Shown here in pieces: positions 42,956 through 52,716 of a stretch of DNA of 64,000 nt. Source of the DNA: CAYZQH01 sp050300015 (lineage in GTDB: Bacteria; Pseudomonadota; Gammaproteobacteria; Pseudomonadales; Cellvibrionaceae); NCBI GenBank assembly GCA_050300015.1, contig JBNKWZ010000021.1, forward strand, positions 248,001 through 312,000, read 5' to 3'. The notes under the pieces were generated by a model. That model saw nothing but the letters and a program-made list of their open reading frames with translations, ran no database searches and was not told the DNA's origin. A program made the translations under genes and the position numbers. How positions within the stretch are numbered: the first letter of the stretch is position 1; each line of letters opens with the position of its first letter.

Positions 42956-44323
42956 TTAATAGAGCAGTAACACGAAGAGGCTGATCAGAAGGGCCCCTGC
43001 AATATTTAAAGCCAAGCCGAATTTGGCCATATCCTTGACGTGCAGTTTGCCTGACGCAAAAACAATTGCGTTGGGTGGGGTTGCCACTGGCATCATAAAT
43101 GCGCAGCTCGCGCTCAATGCCGCAGGGATCATCAATAAAACGGGGTCAATGTCGATGGCGAGTGCTGCAGAAGCCAGAATGGGCATCAGTAGTGTGGCGG
43201 TGGCAGTATTACTGGTGACTTCCGTTAAAAAGGTGACGCTCAAGCAGATGAGCAGTACCGTTAGCGCCGTGGGCAATGCGGTTAACAGCGTGAGTTGGTT
43301 GGCCAGCAGTGTGCTGAGGCCAGAGTTTAAAAACCCTTGCGCCAGGGCAATGCCACCAGCAAACAACAGCAATACCCCCCACTCGATGGTTTTGGCTTGC
43401 TGCCAGTTTAAGACTCTTTCGTCTTTACCAGTGGGGCACACAAACATCACTACCACCGCCAATAGAGCCACTGCACCGTAATTGGCCTGTGGCATATTCA
43501 GCCACGTTTTCCAGCCGCCAAAGGGTTCGTCTAGCGTGATCCAGGCCACGGCTGTCATCACAAAAATGGCGAGTACGCGTTTTTCCGCGGGTTTCCAAGG
43601 GCCGCAGTTGGGCAGTCGGACCGGTTCAATGGCGCTTATTCCGCGGCAAAGCCAAAGTGCACACAAGGGTAAAAAAACCAAGACGATGGGTAGAGTCTTG
43701 AGCATCCAGCTCAAAAATCCGATGTTATTACCCGTGATATCTGTATACACCTTCAGAAAAATAATATTCGGCGGTGTTCCGATAGGCGTACCCAATCCCC
43801 CGATACTACATCCATAGGTTATGCCCAATAAAATGGGTAACGTCAGTCGTTGGTCTGCGCGCTCAATGGTGGCGAGTGCCACGGGTAACAGCATCAGGGC
43901 GGTGGCCGTATTGGATATCCACATGGACAGCACGGCCGATGCGACCATAAAACCCATTACCAAATTCAAAGCTTTGTGGCCGCCAAAGGCTTTTAATAAC
44001 CCAATGGCCATGCGGCGATGAGCCCCTGAATGTTCCATGGCTTTAGATAACATGGCGCCACCGAGCATGAGCAGAATAAGTGGATTGCCGTAGGCATTGG
44101 CCACATCATGGGCAGATAAAATGCCCGCTATGGGTAGAAGTGCCAGGGGTAATAGAGATGTGGCGGGAATAGGGATGGGCTCGGTTACCCACCAGAGTGC
44201 GCACCAAAGCGTCAGCGCGGCTGTAAACGCAGGGGCGTGAGGAAGCCCCGCGAACAACAGTAATGCGTAGCAACCTGTGGCGAGTATCGGCCCCAAGCTC
44301 AGTGGCGATGGCAGCGTTGTCAT
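42956..44323 (-). CDS. DASS-family sodium:dicarboxylate/anion symporter
   Basis: An inner-membrane carrier of the divalent anion:Na+ symporter family (SLC13, VcINDY-like). The 455 residues form 11 or more hydrophobic segments with the two signature SNT motifs (MWISNTATALMLLPVALA; EVTSNTATATLLMPIL) and the GIGG-type glycine stretch GLGTPIGTPPNIIFL. Substrate could be succinate, malate, citrate or sulfate. It is divergent from panC. Confidence 0.88.
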   Translation of the reverse strand: MTTLPSPLSLGPILATGCYALLLFAGLPHAPAFTAALTLWCALWWVTEPIPIPATSLLPLALLPIAGILSAHDVANAYGNPLILLMLGGAMLSKAMEHSGAHRRMAIGLLKAFGGHKALNLVMGFMVASAVLSMWISNTATALMLLPVALATIERADQRLTLPILLGITYGCSIGGLGTPIGTPPNIIFLKVYTDITGNNIGFLSWMLKTLPIVLVFLPLCALWLCRGISAIEPVRLPNCGPWKPAEKRVLAIFVMTAVAWITLDEPFGGWKTWLNMPQANYGAVALLAVVVMFVCPTGKDERVLNWQQAKTIEWGVLLLFAGGIALAQGFLNSGLSTLLANQLTLLTALPTALTVLLICLSVTFLTEVTSNTATATLLMPILASAALAIDIDPVLLMIPAALSASCAFMMPVATPPNAIVFASGKLHVKDMAKFGLALNIAGALLISLFVLLLY

Positions 44324-44468
44324 TTCAAAAGACTCGAAGTGAGCATGGTTTTAAGCCAAAAAGGTGTCATTCTAGGCTGTCGATTTGAGCGTTTGATTGC
44401 CAGTGGCTTGTTTGTCTCCCTCTTTGCTTTTATTATGCCGGCCATTTTTCAACCATCGTGGCTCATTA

Positions 44469-45317
44469 ATGCAGACATTTCACCACAATCGAAGCCTTCG
44501 AGCAGCCATAGCCAATGCCAGGCATGGTGGAAAAACGCTAGGTTTTGTACCGACAATGGGTAACTTGCATGATGCGCATATCGCTCTGGTCAAGCAAGCT
44601 CAGGCTTGCACAGATGTCGTGGTGGCCAGCATTTTTGTGAATCGCTTGCAGTTTGGTTTGAATGAAGATTGGGATACGTATCCAAGAACCTTAGCGCAAG
44701 ACATTGAAAAACTTCAAGCGGCGGGTTGTGACATACTTTTCTGCCCCGAAGAGCAGGAAATTTACCCCAATGGCATGGACCAGCAAACCCGGGTGATAGT
44801 GCCTCAGATGGCAGACATTTTATGTGGTGCCTCGCGACCGGGTCATTTTGAAGGGGTGACCACGGTGGTGACGAAGCTGTTTAACATTGTACAGCCCGAT
44901 GTAGCCGTTTTCGGTTTGAAAGACTACCAACAACTGGCCATTATTCGCAGAATGGTAGAAGATTTGTGTATCCCGGTGCGCATTGAAGCCGGTGACATTG
45001 TGCGCGAGCCCGATGGTTTGGCCATGAGCTCTCGCAACGGTTATATCACCGAGCAAGAGAGACCCAGGGCCAATCAGCTCAACAAGAGTTTGAATTGGGT
45101 TGCTGAGGCGCTGAAAAGCGGCAGTCGAGATTTTAAGCAGTTGGAGGCCGATGCCAAAGCCCAAATTGCAGAAACGGGGTTTCGGGTGGATTACATTACC
45201 ATCTGTGAGAGTAAAAACCTGCAGCCTGCGGCGCACGACGACACCATGCTAACGGTGCTAGGTGCCATGTATACGCAGGGCGCTAGATTGATCGATAATG
45301 TGCAATTAACGTTGTAG
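44469..45317 (+). CDS. panC: Pantothenate synthetase
   Basis: Joins pantoate and beta-alanine with ATP. The 282-residue protein shows GFVPTMGNLHDAHIALV, where the usual HxGH nucleotide motif reads HDAH (His34, His37), then FVNRLQFGLNEDWDTYPRTL and LAMSSRNGYI. The change to HDAH is mild and the rest is intact. ATG 44469 gives the normal start. The longer frame from 44397 has no ribosome site. panD follows after 40 bp. Confidence 0.96.
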   Translation: MQTFHHNRSLRAAIANARHGGKTLGFVPTMGNLHDAHIALVKQAQACTDVVVASIFVNRLQFGLNEDWDTYPRTLAQDIEKLQAAGCDILFCPEEQEIYPNGMDQQTRVIVPQMADILCGASRPGHFEGVTTVVTKLFNIVQPDVAVFGLKDYQQLAIIRRMVEDLCIPVRIEAGDIVREPDGLAMSSRNGYITEQERPRANQLNKSLNWVAEALKSGSRDFKQLEADAKAQIAETGFRVDYITICESKNLQPAAHDDTMLTVLGAMYTQGARLIDNVQLTL

Positions 45318-45357
45318 AATGAGCACGTTCGCCGTGTGGCCATAAACGAGGTAAAAC

Positions 45358-45738
45358 ATGCAAATCACATTAATGAAAGGCAAGTTGCATATGGCGAGAG
45401 TCACCCAAGCTGAGCTTTGGTACGACGGATCGTGTGCAATCGACAGTCATTTGGTGAAGTTGGCGGGCTTACGCGAGTTCGAGCAAATTGAAATCTACAA
45501 CGTGGACAACGGTGAGCGGTTTTCCACCTATGTGATACTGGCCAGTGCCGGTTCCGGTACCATATCCATGAATGGTGCTGCGGCGCGAAAGGTACAAGTG
45601 GGAGACCGGGTGATTATTGCGGCTTATGGCCAATTTGCCGAGGCAGAGGCTGAACACTTCAAACCCAAGTTGGTTTATCTGGGTGAAGGCAATAGCGTTG
45701 AGCGCACGTCGAACGCCATTCCAGTACAAGTGGCTTAA
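45358..45738 (+). CDS. panD: Aspartate 1-decarboxylase
   Basis: Makes beta-alanine from aspartate. The 126-residue proenzyme cleaves itself at the Gly-Ser bond in ELWYDGSCAIDSHL, giving a pyruvoyl group. Motifs NGERFSTYVI and NGAAARKVQVGDRVII are conserved. The ATG at 45358 gives QITLMKGKLHMARVTQ, a usual start. It completes a panC-panD pair. Confidence 0.97.
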   Translation: MQITLMKGKLHMARVTQAELWYDGSCAIDSHLVKLAGLREFEQIEIYNVDNGERFSTYVILASAGSGTISMNGAAARKVQVGDRVIIAAYGQFAEAEAEHFKPKLVYLGEGNSVERTSNAIPVQVA

Positions 45739-45860
45739 ACAACACAGATCGTTTTTTGGCTCCAACGCTGTCAGTGTGTCTGGTTCAAAATAACCTTCCC
45801 CTTAAGTTGAGAAGTTATTCTGCGTTATGATGCCCGAATTCATTAAAATAAGGGGGTTTC

Positions 45861-47792
45861 ATGTCACAACCGCATCTCTATCCCGTGCCCGGCCGTTTTG
45901 CGGAAACGGCCCATGTGAACGCATCACAATATAAGGCGCTTTACCAACAGTCTATTGATCACCCCGACGAGTTTTGGGCCGAGCAAGCCCGCGCCTACCT
46001 TACCTGGGAGACGCCTTGGCACACTGTTCGTCACTTCGACTTCCATTCGGGAACAGCAGAGTGGTTTGCCGGTGGCAAACTCAATGTCACCACCAACTGT
46101 ATCGACCGCCACCTCCCAGAAAAAGCTGACGACACCGCCATTATATGGGAGGGGGATGATCCGAGCGAATCTAAAATCATCACCTACCGGGCGCTACACG
46201 AGAGTGTCTGTCGTCTGGCCAATGTTCTAAAAAACCGTGGTGTTTCGAAAGGAGATCGCGTCTGTATTTATATGCCGATGATTCCCGAGGCGGCTTACGC
46301 CATGCTTGCTTGTGCTCGCATTGGTGCGGTGCACTCTGTGGTCTTTGGTGGATTCTCTCCCGAATCATTAAAGGATCGTATTTTGGATTCTGATTGCCAA
46401 GTGGTGATCACCGCGGATGAGGGTTTACGTGGCGGTAAAACTGTCCCGCTCAAAGCCAACACCGATAAAGCGCTTGCCGATTGCCCCAATGTGCATACCG
46501 TTTTGGTGGTTCAACGAACGGGTGCGGATGTGGGCTGGGATTCAACGCGCGATATTCATTACGCCGACGCCGTGGCTTCTGTGAGTGCCAACTGTGAACC
46601 CGAGCCCATGGACGCAGAAGCGCCGCTGTTTATTCTTTACACCTCTGGCTCTACGGGCAAGCCCAAGGGGGTACTGCACACCACGGGTGGATACCTGCTG
46701 CAAGCGGCCATGACCCACAAGTTGGTATTCGACTACAGGGCCGGGGAAGTGTATTGGTGTACCGCAGATGTGGGCTGGATAACGGGGCATACCTATATTG
46801 TTTATGGGCCACTCGCCAATGGAGCCATCACCTTAATGTTCGAAGGTGTTCCGAATTACCCCTCGGCTGCGCGCTGCTGGGAAATTGTCGACAAGCATCA
46901 AGTGGCTAGCTTTTATACGGCGCCCACGGCCATTCGCGCACTGATGCGGTTTGGCAATGAGTTCGTGACCAAAACTTCCAGGCAATCTTTACGAGTACTT
47001 GGCACCGTTGGAGAGCCTATTAACCCAGAGGCATGGGAGTGGTACTACCATGCGGTCGGGGAAGAGCGGTGCCCGATAGTCGATACCTGGTGGCAAACCG
47101 AAACGGGAGCCCATTTGTTGGCGCCCTTGCCGGGCGCAACGGACTTGAAACCAGGATCTGCCACGCTACCATTTTTTGGCGTAGAGCCTGCCTTGCTGGA
47201 TGCTGAGGGTAAAGAAATTGAGGGCGCAGGAGAGGGTGTGCTTGTGATCAAGAGTAGCTGGCCAAGCCAGCTTCGCACCGTGTTTGGTGATCACGAGCGT
47301 TTGGTGCAGACCTATTTCAGTGCTTATCCAGGCTATTACTTTAGTGGCGACGGGGCCAGGCGCGATGAAGATGGCTACTATTGGATCACGGGCCGGGTGG
47401 ACGATGTGCTGAATGTCAGTGGCCATCGATTGGGTACCGCTGAAATTGAGAGCGCTCTTGTGCTGCATCCAGCTGTAGCCGAAGCCGCCGTGGTAGGATT
47501 TCCACACGACGTTAAGGGGCAGGGGATTTACGCCTATGTCACGCTTATGGAAGGGCAGTCGCCGGATGAAGCGCTGAAGGGAGAACTGATAAAGATGTGT
47601 CACCAAGAAATCGGACCCATTGCCAAACCCGATCACATCCAGTGGGCGCCGGGCCTACCCAAAACGCGTTCGGGCAAAATCATGCGTCGGATTTTACGCA
47701 AGATTGCCGCCGACGAAATAGACAGTTTGGGGGACACCTCAACCTTGGCCGATCCGTCTGTGGTGGATGACCTTATCGCCAATAAGCGCTAA
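45861..47792 (+). CDS. acs: Acetyl-CoA synthetase
   Basis: Activates acetate to acetyl-CoA through acetyl-AMP. The 643 residues match the family length. The phosphate loop YTSGSTGKPKGV, TWWQTETG, SGHRLGTAEIESAL and the C-terminal lysine switch KTRSGKIMRRILRK are present, so control by lysine acetylation is likely. ATG with a GGGGG run before it. Confidence 0.98.
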   Translation: MSQPHLYPVPGRFAETAHVNASQYKALYQQSIDHPDEFWAEQARAYLTWETPWHTVRHFDFHSGTAEWFAGGKLNVTTNCIDRHLPEKADDTAIIWEGDDPSESKIITYRALHESVCRLANVLKNRGVSKGDRVCIYMPMIPEAAYAMLACARIGAVHSVVFGGFSPESLKDRILDSDCQVVITADEGLRGGKTVPLKANTDKALADCPNVHTVLVVQRTGADVGWDSTRDIHYADAVASVSANCEPEPMDAEAPLFILYTSGSTGKPKGVLHTTGGYLLQAAMTHKLVFDYRAGEVYWCTADVGWITGHTYIVYGPLANGAITLMFEGVPNYPSAARCWEIVDKHQVASFYTAPTAIRALMRFGNEFVTKTSRQSLRVLGTVGEPINPEAWEWYYHAVGEERCPIVDTWWQTETGAHLLAPLPGATDLKPGSATLPFFGVEPALLDAEGKEIEGAGEGVLVIKSSWPSQLRTVFGDHERLVQTYFSAYPGYYFSGDGARRDEDGYYWITGRVDDVLNVSGHRLGTAEIESALVLHPAVAEAAVVGFPHDVKGQGIYAYVTLMEGQSPDEALKGELIKMCHQEIGPIAKPDHIQWAPGLPKTRSGKIMRRILRKIAADEIDSLGDTSTLADPSVVDDLIANKR

Positions 47793-47829
47793 ATGCCTTG
47801 TAGGCTGGACAAAAGTGTTGGAGTTGAGT

Positions 47830-47873
47830 ACGGTGAGGCCCACGCCCAACTCGGGTTGAGCGGGCTTCACCGT
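47830..47873. repeat. Imperfect long hairpin between acs and the FKBP gene
   Basis: ACGGTGAGGCCC and GGGCTTCACCGT form a 12-bp stem with one G:T pair around 20 bases. Inside, CAAC-TCGG-GTTG adds a second short stem. There is no T-run. It could be a weak terminator for acs, a transcript-stabilising fold or a REP-like element. No other copy was noticed in this window. Confidence 0.5.
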
Positions 47874-47958
47874 GGTGGCTTTGACCGCGTGTTTCACCCT
47901 AGGGGTAGCCCTTAGTAATCATCGACTGCTTTCAGTCTTATCAAATTGGGAGAATCCC

Positions 47959-48423
47959 TTGAAAATCGCAGACAATGCTGTAGTGACCATGCACTACACC
48001 CTCACAGACAATGACGGTAACGTTATTGATTCGTCGGAAGGCAAAGACCCCCTCAAATACTTGCATGGCGCGGGCAATATTATCCCCGGTTTGGAAAAAG
48101 AGCTGGCAGGTTGTGTGAAAGGCGACGCCAAAAAGGTAACCGTCGAGCCTGCAGAAGGTTACGGTGAAGTGGAAGAGTCTTTGGTGCAAACTTTGCCGCG
48201 TGACATGTTTTCTGGCGTTGAGGACGTACAGGTGGGCATGGAGTTTCAAGCACAGGGCCCTACTGGGCAAACCCAATATGTGGTAGTAACCGAAGTCAGT
48301 GATGCTGGCGTGACGGTAGATGCCAATCATGCATTGGCCGGAAAAGTGCTTAACTTTGATGTCTCCATTGAAGATGTTCGCGAAGCCTCCACAGAAGAGC
48401 TGGACCACGGGCACGTGCACTAA
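47959..48423 (+). CDS. FKBP-type peptidyl-prolyl isomerase, SlyD-like
   Basis: Catalyses proline isomerisation and probably chaperones. The 154-residue protein has the FKBP start KIADNAVVTMHYTLTDNDGN, the LHGAGNIIPGLEKELAG flap, an IF-type insert and VTVDANHALAGKVLNFDV. It lacks the long His/Cys metal-binding tail of E. coli SlyD and ends in a short DHGHVH. I chose TTG 47959 with GGGAGAA upstream. A longer frame from 47872 runs over the hairpin and adds non-family sequence. Confidence 0.9.
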   Translation: MKIADNAVVTMHYTLTDNDGNVIDSSEGKDPLKYLHGAGNIIPGLEKELAGCVKGDAKKVTVEPAEGYGEVEESLVQTLPRDMFSGVEDVQVGMEFQAQGPTGQTQYVVVTEVSDAGVTVDANHALAGKVLNFDVSIEDVREASTEELDHGHVH

Positions 48424-48617
48424 TCGCCTCCTGGGTCTGCAGCGGCTGCGTGCGCTCAGGCCCTCTTGCAAGCCCCCCCTTCTTTTTTCTGCCTGAAAGA
48501 CACAACCGTTGCTAAAATAGTAATAACGCTTAACGCTAACTTATACAAGCGCAATGGATAGGTCTTTCCCGATTCATTGTGCCGTCTTTATTGCCCTTTG
48601 CCGATTAAGGATACTTC

Positions 48618-49991
48618 GTGGAAAAAATAACCACTTCTCGTATTACTCCTGAACAAAGCTTGAATTTGTTATCCCAAATTGAAGTGGCGCGTTTGGCGGA
48701 TACTCACTCGCCAGAGGTTTACGAAACCTTCAGGCGTTGCGCCTTGGCCGTATTAAATACGGGCAGCGATACCGACAGTACCGAAGAGGTGTTGAAGGCC
48801 TTTGAGGATTTTTCGGTGAGAGTGATTACTCAGGAAAGGGGCATTAAATTAGAAATTCACAATGCACCGGCGAGTGCGTTTGTGGATGACATCATGATCA
48901 AAGGTATTAAAGAGCACCTGTTTTCGGTGCTCCGCGACATGGTGTACATTAACAATGAACTCAAAGAAAACCGGGGCCTAGACCTGACTACCGGGGAGGG
49001 AATTACCAACGGCGTATTTCATATCTTGCGAAACTCCGGCGTATTAAAAACCAACAGCGACGTCAATTTAACAGTGTGTTGGGGCGGGCACAGTATTGGC
49101 GATGTAGAGTACCAGTACACCAAAAATGTGGGCTATCACTTGGGCTTGAGGGGGCTGGATATCTGCACTGGATGTGGGCCGGGTGCTATGAAGGGCCCTA
49201 TGAAGGGCGCGACCATCGCGCACGCCAAACAGCGCATTCAAGGGCGCTATTTGGGAGTCACAGAACCTGGCATTATCGCTGCGGAATCGCCCAACCCTAT
49301 AGTGAATCAGCTGGTGATTATGCCAGATATTGAAAAACGCTTGGAAGCATTTGTGCGCAGTGGGCATGGTATTGTGGTCTTTCCCGGAGGCGCTGGCACC
49401 GCTGAGGAAATTTTATATATTTTGGGGATTTTATTGAACCCAAAAAATGAAGGTATACCGTTCCCGCTAATATTTACCGGGCCCGAAAGTGCGGCGGCGT
49501 ATTTTGAGCAGATACACGAATTTATTGGTGTAACACTCGGAGAAAAGGCACAGTCGCTTTACCAAATTATTATTGATGACCCTGAAAAAGTTGCGTCTAC
49601 CATGCAGCATGCCATGGAGACAGTGAAAGCGTTTCGGCGTGAACACCAAGATGCGTACTGTTTTAATTGGCTTTTGAACATCGATGAAGATTTTCAACGC
49701 CCTTTTGTACCGACCCATGACAATATGCGCGCTTTAAATTTGCACGTAAATCAACAGCCGCATCAATTGGCGGCGAATTTACGCAAAGCGTTCTCGGGTA
49801 TTGTGGACGGCAATGTTAAAGCCAATGGCATCAAAGCTGTGGCAGAAAAGGGCCCTTATGAAATAGACGGCGAAGCGGTGATCCTCAAGCCATTGGAAAA
49901 ACTGTTAAAGTCTTTTATTGAACAAAAGCGTATGAAGATCCCAACTCACGAATACGTTCCGTGCTATAAGATTGTGCAAAGTGATGGCTGA
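48618..49991 (+). CDS. ppnN: Pyrimidine/purine nucleotide 5'-monophosphate nucleosidase PpnN
   Basis: Hydrolyses nucleoside monophosphates to base and ribose phosphate, and binds (p)ppGpp in E. coli. The 457-residue protein has the LOG-type motifs GCGPGAMKGPMKGATIAH and FPGGAGTAEEILYILG, flanked by the extra N- and C-terminal domains of the YgdH type. The start is GTG 48618 (EKITTSRITPEQSLNLLS). Its last 8 bp overlap the Smr gene. Confidence 0.94.
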   Translation: MEKITTSRITPEQSLNLLSQIEVARLADTHSPEVYETFRRCALAVLNTGSDTDSTEEVLKAFEDFSVRVITQERGIKLEIHNAPASAFVDDIMIKGIKEHLFSVLRDMVYINNELKENRGLDLTTGEGITNGVFHILRNSGVLKTNSDVNLTVCWGGHSIGDVEYQYTKNVGYHLGLRGLDICTGCGPGAMKGPMKGATIAHAKQRIQGRYLGVTEPGIIAAESPNPIVNQLVIMPDIEKRLEAFVRSGHGIVVFPGGAGTAEEILYILGILLNPKNEGIPFPLIFTGPESAAAYFEQIHEFIGVTLGEKAQSLYQIIIDDPEKVASTMQHAMETVKAFRREHQDAYCFNWLLNIDEDFQRPFVPTHDNMRALNLHVNQQPHQLAANLRKAFSGIVDGNVKANGIKAVAEKGPYEIDGEAVILKPLEKLLKSFIEQKRMKIPTHEYVPCYKIVQSDG

Positions 49992-50565
49992 AGATAAAGA
50001 CTTTCGAGCCTTGCTGGGCGATGATGTTAAACCGCTTAAAATGGAAAAGCGTGAGACACTGATCGACAACAAGATCTCGGCTGTGGCATTGGAGGCCAGA
50101 AAGCACGCGGCACAAACTGAGGTCGCACAGCCTCAAGATCCGCTCGCGGGTGAACCGCTGGAGATGCTAGAGCCCTTTTCATTGGTGGAGTTTAAACGCC
50201 CTGGGGTGCAAAACGGTGTCTATAAAAATGTTCGATTGGGTAAATACGCTGTAGACGCTAGGCTCGACTTACACAAAATGCCAGTGGAGCGGGCGCGCTT
50301 GGCTGTTTACCAGTTTGTTTCAGATTGTGTGCAGCATGATGTGCGCACGGCGTTGATTACGCATGGCAAAGGCGAGGGCCGAGCGCAGCCAGCGCTTTTG
50401 AAAAGTTACGTGGCCCATTGGTTGCCGCAGTTACCTGCAGTGCTGGCGTTTCACACAGCGCAAAAGCAGCACGGCGGATACGGTGCAACCTACGTGTTGT
50501 TGAAAAAAAGCGAGAAAAATAAACAAAAAAACAAACTGCGCCATGAACGCAATAAGGGAGCGTAA
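49984..50565 (+). CDS. Smr-domain protein, SmrA-like
   Basis: A 193-residue protein with a C-terminal Smr domain (from about 95): ARLDLHKMPVERARLAVYQF, then LITHGKGEGRAQP and GGYGATYVLL. The LDLH and HGxG motifs mark the MutS2-related nuclease-type domain. The N-terminal part is charged and has no motif. The C-terminus is a basic tail (KKSEKNKQKNKLRHERNK) which may bind nucleic acid. ATG 49984 overlaps ppnN, so the two are probably cotranscribed. Confidence 0.9.
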   Translation: MAEDKDFRALLGDDVKPLKMEKRETLIDNKISAVALEARKHAAQTEVAQPQDPLAGEPLEMLEPFSLVEFKRPGVQNGVYKNVRLGKYAVDARLDLHKMPVERARLAVYQFVSDCVQHDVRTALITHGKGEGRAQPALLKSYVAHWLPQLPAVLAFHTAQKQHGGYGATYVLLKKSEKNKQKNKLRHERNKGA

Positions 50566-51062
50566 ATATACTCTATCCCATGTTTGCGCTCGTGTTGCTC
50601 ACCTATTTGATATCGGGTGTGAATCTTTATTGGTGTGGTCAGAGCGTATGCCAGAAACAAACCTCGATAACGTACTTCAAATGAATTGAGGGCGGAGATG
50701 CTCCATAGTATGTGCGTGCCGGTACAGGCCATTTGCCAGCCTGTTTGAATTGCCGGTACTTTTTATACTGCCGGTATTACAACAATGGTGTTGTCGTTGG
50801 AAACACTGCTTATGAAGGCGATGGCCTGGGTTTTAGTCGCCCGCGGGTGGCCCATGCGGTGATTCATATGGACCACAATAATGTATTGCATCGCATGTTA
50901 GTGCACTGGTTCGGGGTTATGGTGGTTTTGGTGCCGTGGGTGACTCTGGTTGTTCCGGCTGCAGACCATTAAAGTTGTAATTTGTTTGGCAAGACTTAAA
51001 TTTAGCGCGTTAAATACTTTCCTGTTTTACTTTTTTCCAGCTGACATATTGGACACTCGGAG
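50566..51062. other. Gene-poor intergenic region
   Basis: This 497-bp gap separates the Smr gene from trmO. A GTG-started frame at 50712-50972 has no family likeness and no ribosome site, and I do not support it. The distinctive feature is a triple TGCCGGTA repeat (50717-50776), listed separately, plus the small inverted repeat CAGGC-catttgcca-GCCTG between its first two copies. Confidence 0.5.
50717..50776 (+). repeat. Three direct copies of TGCCGGTA
   Basis: Copies start at 50717, 50751 and 50769, the first two extended to TGCCGGTAC. Copy spacing is 34 and 18 bp. Three 8-mers in 60 bp of noncoding DNA exceeds chance expectation and may be a protein-binding cluster or the remains of a larger repeat. 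Confidence 0.45.
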
Positions 51063-51833
51063 ATGGTTGATATCAAACTGGGGCGTGAGCCCATCACGCT
51101 TACCCCCATTGGCCAAGTCACCTCCTGTTTTGATGAAAAATTTGGTGCTCCCAGGCAAAGCGGTTTGACGCCGAGCGCCAAAGCACGCTTAAAGTTTTTC
51201 GCACCTTTTAACAATCCGGCGGCATTTGAGGGTTTAGAGGGTGTATCCCACCTTTGGGTGCACTACCTGTTTCATCAAAACGCTTACCCCAGTTTTCAGC
51301 CTAAGGTGCGTCCTCCGAGGCTGGGTGGAAATGCGTGGTTGGGTGTTTTTGCCACACGTTCGCCTTTTCGGCCGAATGGCTTAGGGCTATCGTTGGTGAA
51401 GCTTGAGTCCATTCAAACAGTTGGTCAGGATGTGGCTCTGGAAGTCTCCGGTGTGGATATGATTAGCGGCACTCCAATTATAGATATTAAGCCTTACGTA
51501 CCCTATGCTGATTGCATCACAGAGGCCATCAATACCATCGCGGATATGGCTCCGATGACTTGCAATGTGACCTTTTCGGCAGCGAGTGAAAAGGACTTGA
51601 AATGGCTAAATCTTGCCGGTTTCGATTTGCGAGATCTTATCGAAGAAGTTTTACAGCAAGACCCAAGACCGCAGTATCATCCTATTGACGCTACCAAGGA
51701 ATACGGTATGACCTTGAGTGGTTTTAATATTCGCTGGCGTTGCGGGATGGATGATGGGCAAAAAGTCATCAATGTGATTTCTATTAGTGCACCAGAGACT
51801 GTTCATCCGTTAGAGAATCATTCAGAAGGTTGA
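51063..51833 (+). CDS. trmO: tRNA (N6-threonylcarbamoyladenosine37-N6)-methyltransferase TrmO
   Basis: Methylates t6A37 in tRNA-Thr. The 256-residue YaeB/TrmO protein has LTPIGQVTSCFDEKFGAPRQ, FEGLEGVSHLWVHYLFHQN, ATRSPFRPNGLGLSLVKL (AdoMet-binding region) and DIKPYVPYADCI. Its last 50 bp overlap the end of the opposite-strand solute-binding-like gene. Confidence 0.93.
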   Translation: MVDIKLGREPITLTPIGQVTSCFDEKFGAPRQSGLTPSAKARLKFFAPFNNPAAFEGLEGVSHLWVHYLFHQNAYPSFQPKVRPPRLGGNAWLGVFATRSPFRPNGLGLSLVKLESIQTVGQDVALEVSGVDMISGTPIIDIKPYVPYADCITEAINTIADMAPMTCNVTFSAASEKDLKWLNLAGFDLRDLIEEVLQQDPRPQYHPIDATKEYGMTLSGFNIRWRCGMDDGQKVINVISISAPETVHPLENHSEG

Positions 51834-52716
51834 AATGCTGCCCATACCGCTTGAGAAACCGAGTTTTAATCTCGGCATTTTTGGCTTCACTCAATGCGGG
51901 GTTGTCAATCATAAGCAAGCGTGTTTGTGGCTTTTGATTTACAGACAGACCCGGAAAGTGTCGCTGAAAAACGGCCTCTAAAGGGGCCCCTCGGGCCTTT
52001 TGCAAACCCAGGGCGATTCTTTCTGAAAGCGCAACCTCTTTAGCATTCACATAGAGCTTTAACGACATGGGGTAGAAGATTTGGATGTCTGGGCTAATGC
52101 GAAAGTTTGGGTGTTGGAGCTGCTTGTGTTTGAGTACTTGCTTGACTTCCAGCATGCTCAGCGGGAGGTAGTCAAACCGTTTTTGAGCGAGCATGGGGAA
52201 CAAAGCATCGAAACTCTGACCCTCCACGACCGGTATGCCCGCATGGCGTAAAATGCGGGTGTCTTCCCAGTAAAAACCCTGTCCCGCAGACAGCTGTTTA
52301 AAGTCCGCTTCCGTTTGCAAATATTGGGGGGGGATGGCCTCGGCATTGCGAATAATCAGGTTGCGAAGCCCAAGTAAATCATTGAGGGCTGCAAATTCGT
52401 GGGCAATCACAGATTCTTTGTTCACCAGCCGGCCCTCCCAACTACTGGAAAACAATACATTCAGACGTTCTCCCTTTTCGGTCTCCAGTTTGGCTCTGGC
52501 GGCTGACAAAATTTCGCGATTTCTTATGATTTTATAGTCGCCGTATTCCACTTCGGTAAGTGCAAGGCAAAGCTCTAAAACAGATACAAAATAGGGTTGC
52601 AGAGTTGAAGAGTAAGAATAATCAAAGTGTTTGACCACCATCGGTGAGGGCTGGCTTTGGGCAATATTGGATAATGACAGTAAGACCCAAAATAACGGAA
52701 TGACGATACGGCTCAT
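51784..52716 (-). CDS. Periplasmic solute-binding-like (PBP2 type) protein
   Basis: A 310-residue exported protein. It starts with a signal peptide (SRIVIPLFWVLLSLSNIAQS). The mature part has the layout of extracellular solute-binding domains of type 3 (LETEKGERLNVLFSSSWEGR, ALFPMLAQKRFDYLPLSMLE, FYPMSLKLYVNAKE). No clear ligand-binding residues can be named, and no ABC transporter or kinase is fused to it. I chose ATG 52716, where the signal peptide starts, over an ATG-less extension to 52806. Because a histidine kinase lies 485 bp away in divergent orientation, a sensory role is possible. Confidence 0.7.
   Translation of the reverse strand: MSRIVIPLFWVLLSLSNIAQSQPSPMVVKHFDYSYSSTLQPYFVSVLELCLALTEVEYGDYKIIRNREILSAARAKLETEKGERLNVLFSSSWEGRLVNKESVIAHEFAALNDLLGLRNLIIRNAEAIPPQYLQTEADFKQLSAGQGFYWEDTRILRHAGIPVVEGQSFDALFPMLAQKRFDYLPLSMLEVKQVLKHKQLQHPNFRISPDIQIFYPMSLKLYVNAKEVALSERIALGLQKARGAPLEAVFQRHFPGLSVNQKPQTRLLMIDNPALSEAKNAEIKTRFLKRYGQHFNLLNDSLTDEQSLVH

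Noticed and set aside
50712..50972. 86-residue frame in the gap before trmO
   Set aside because: Its start lies at the TGCCGGTA repeats, there is no ribosome site, and the composition does not resemble neighbouring proteins.
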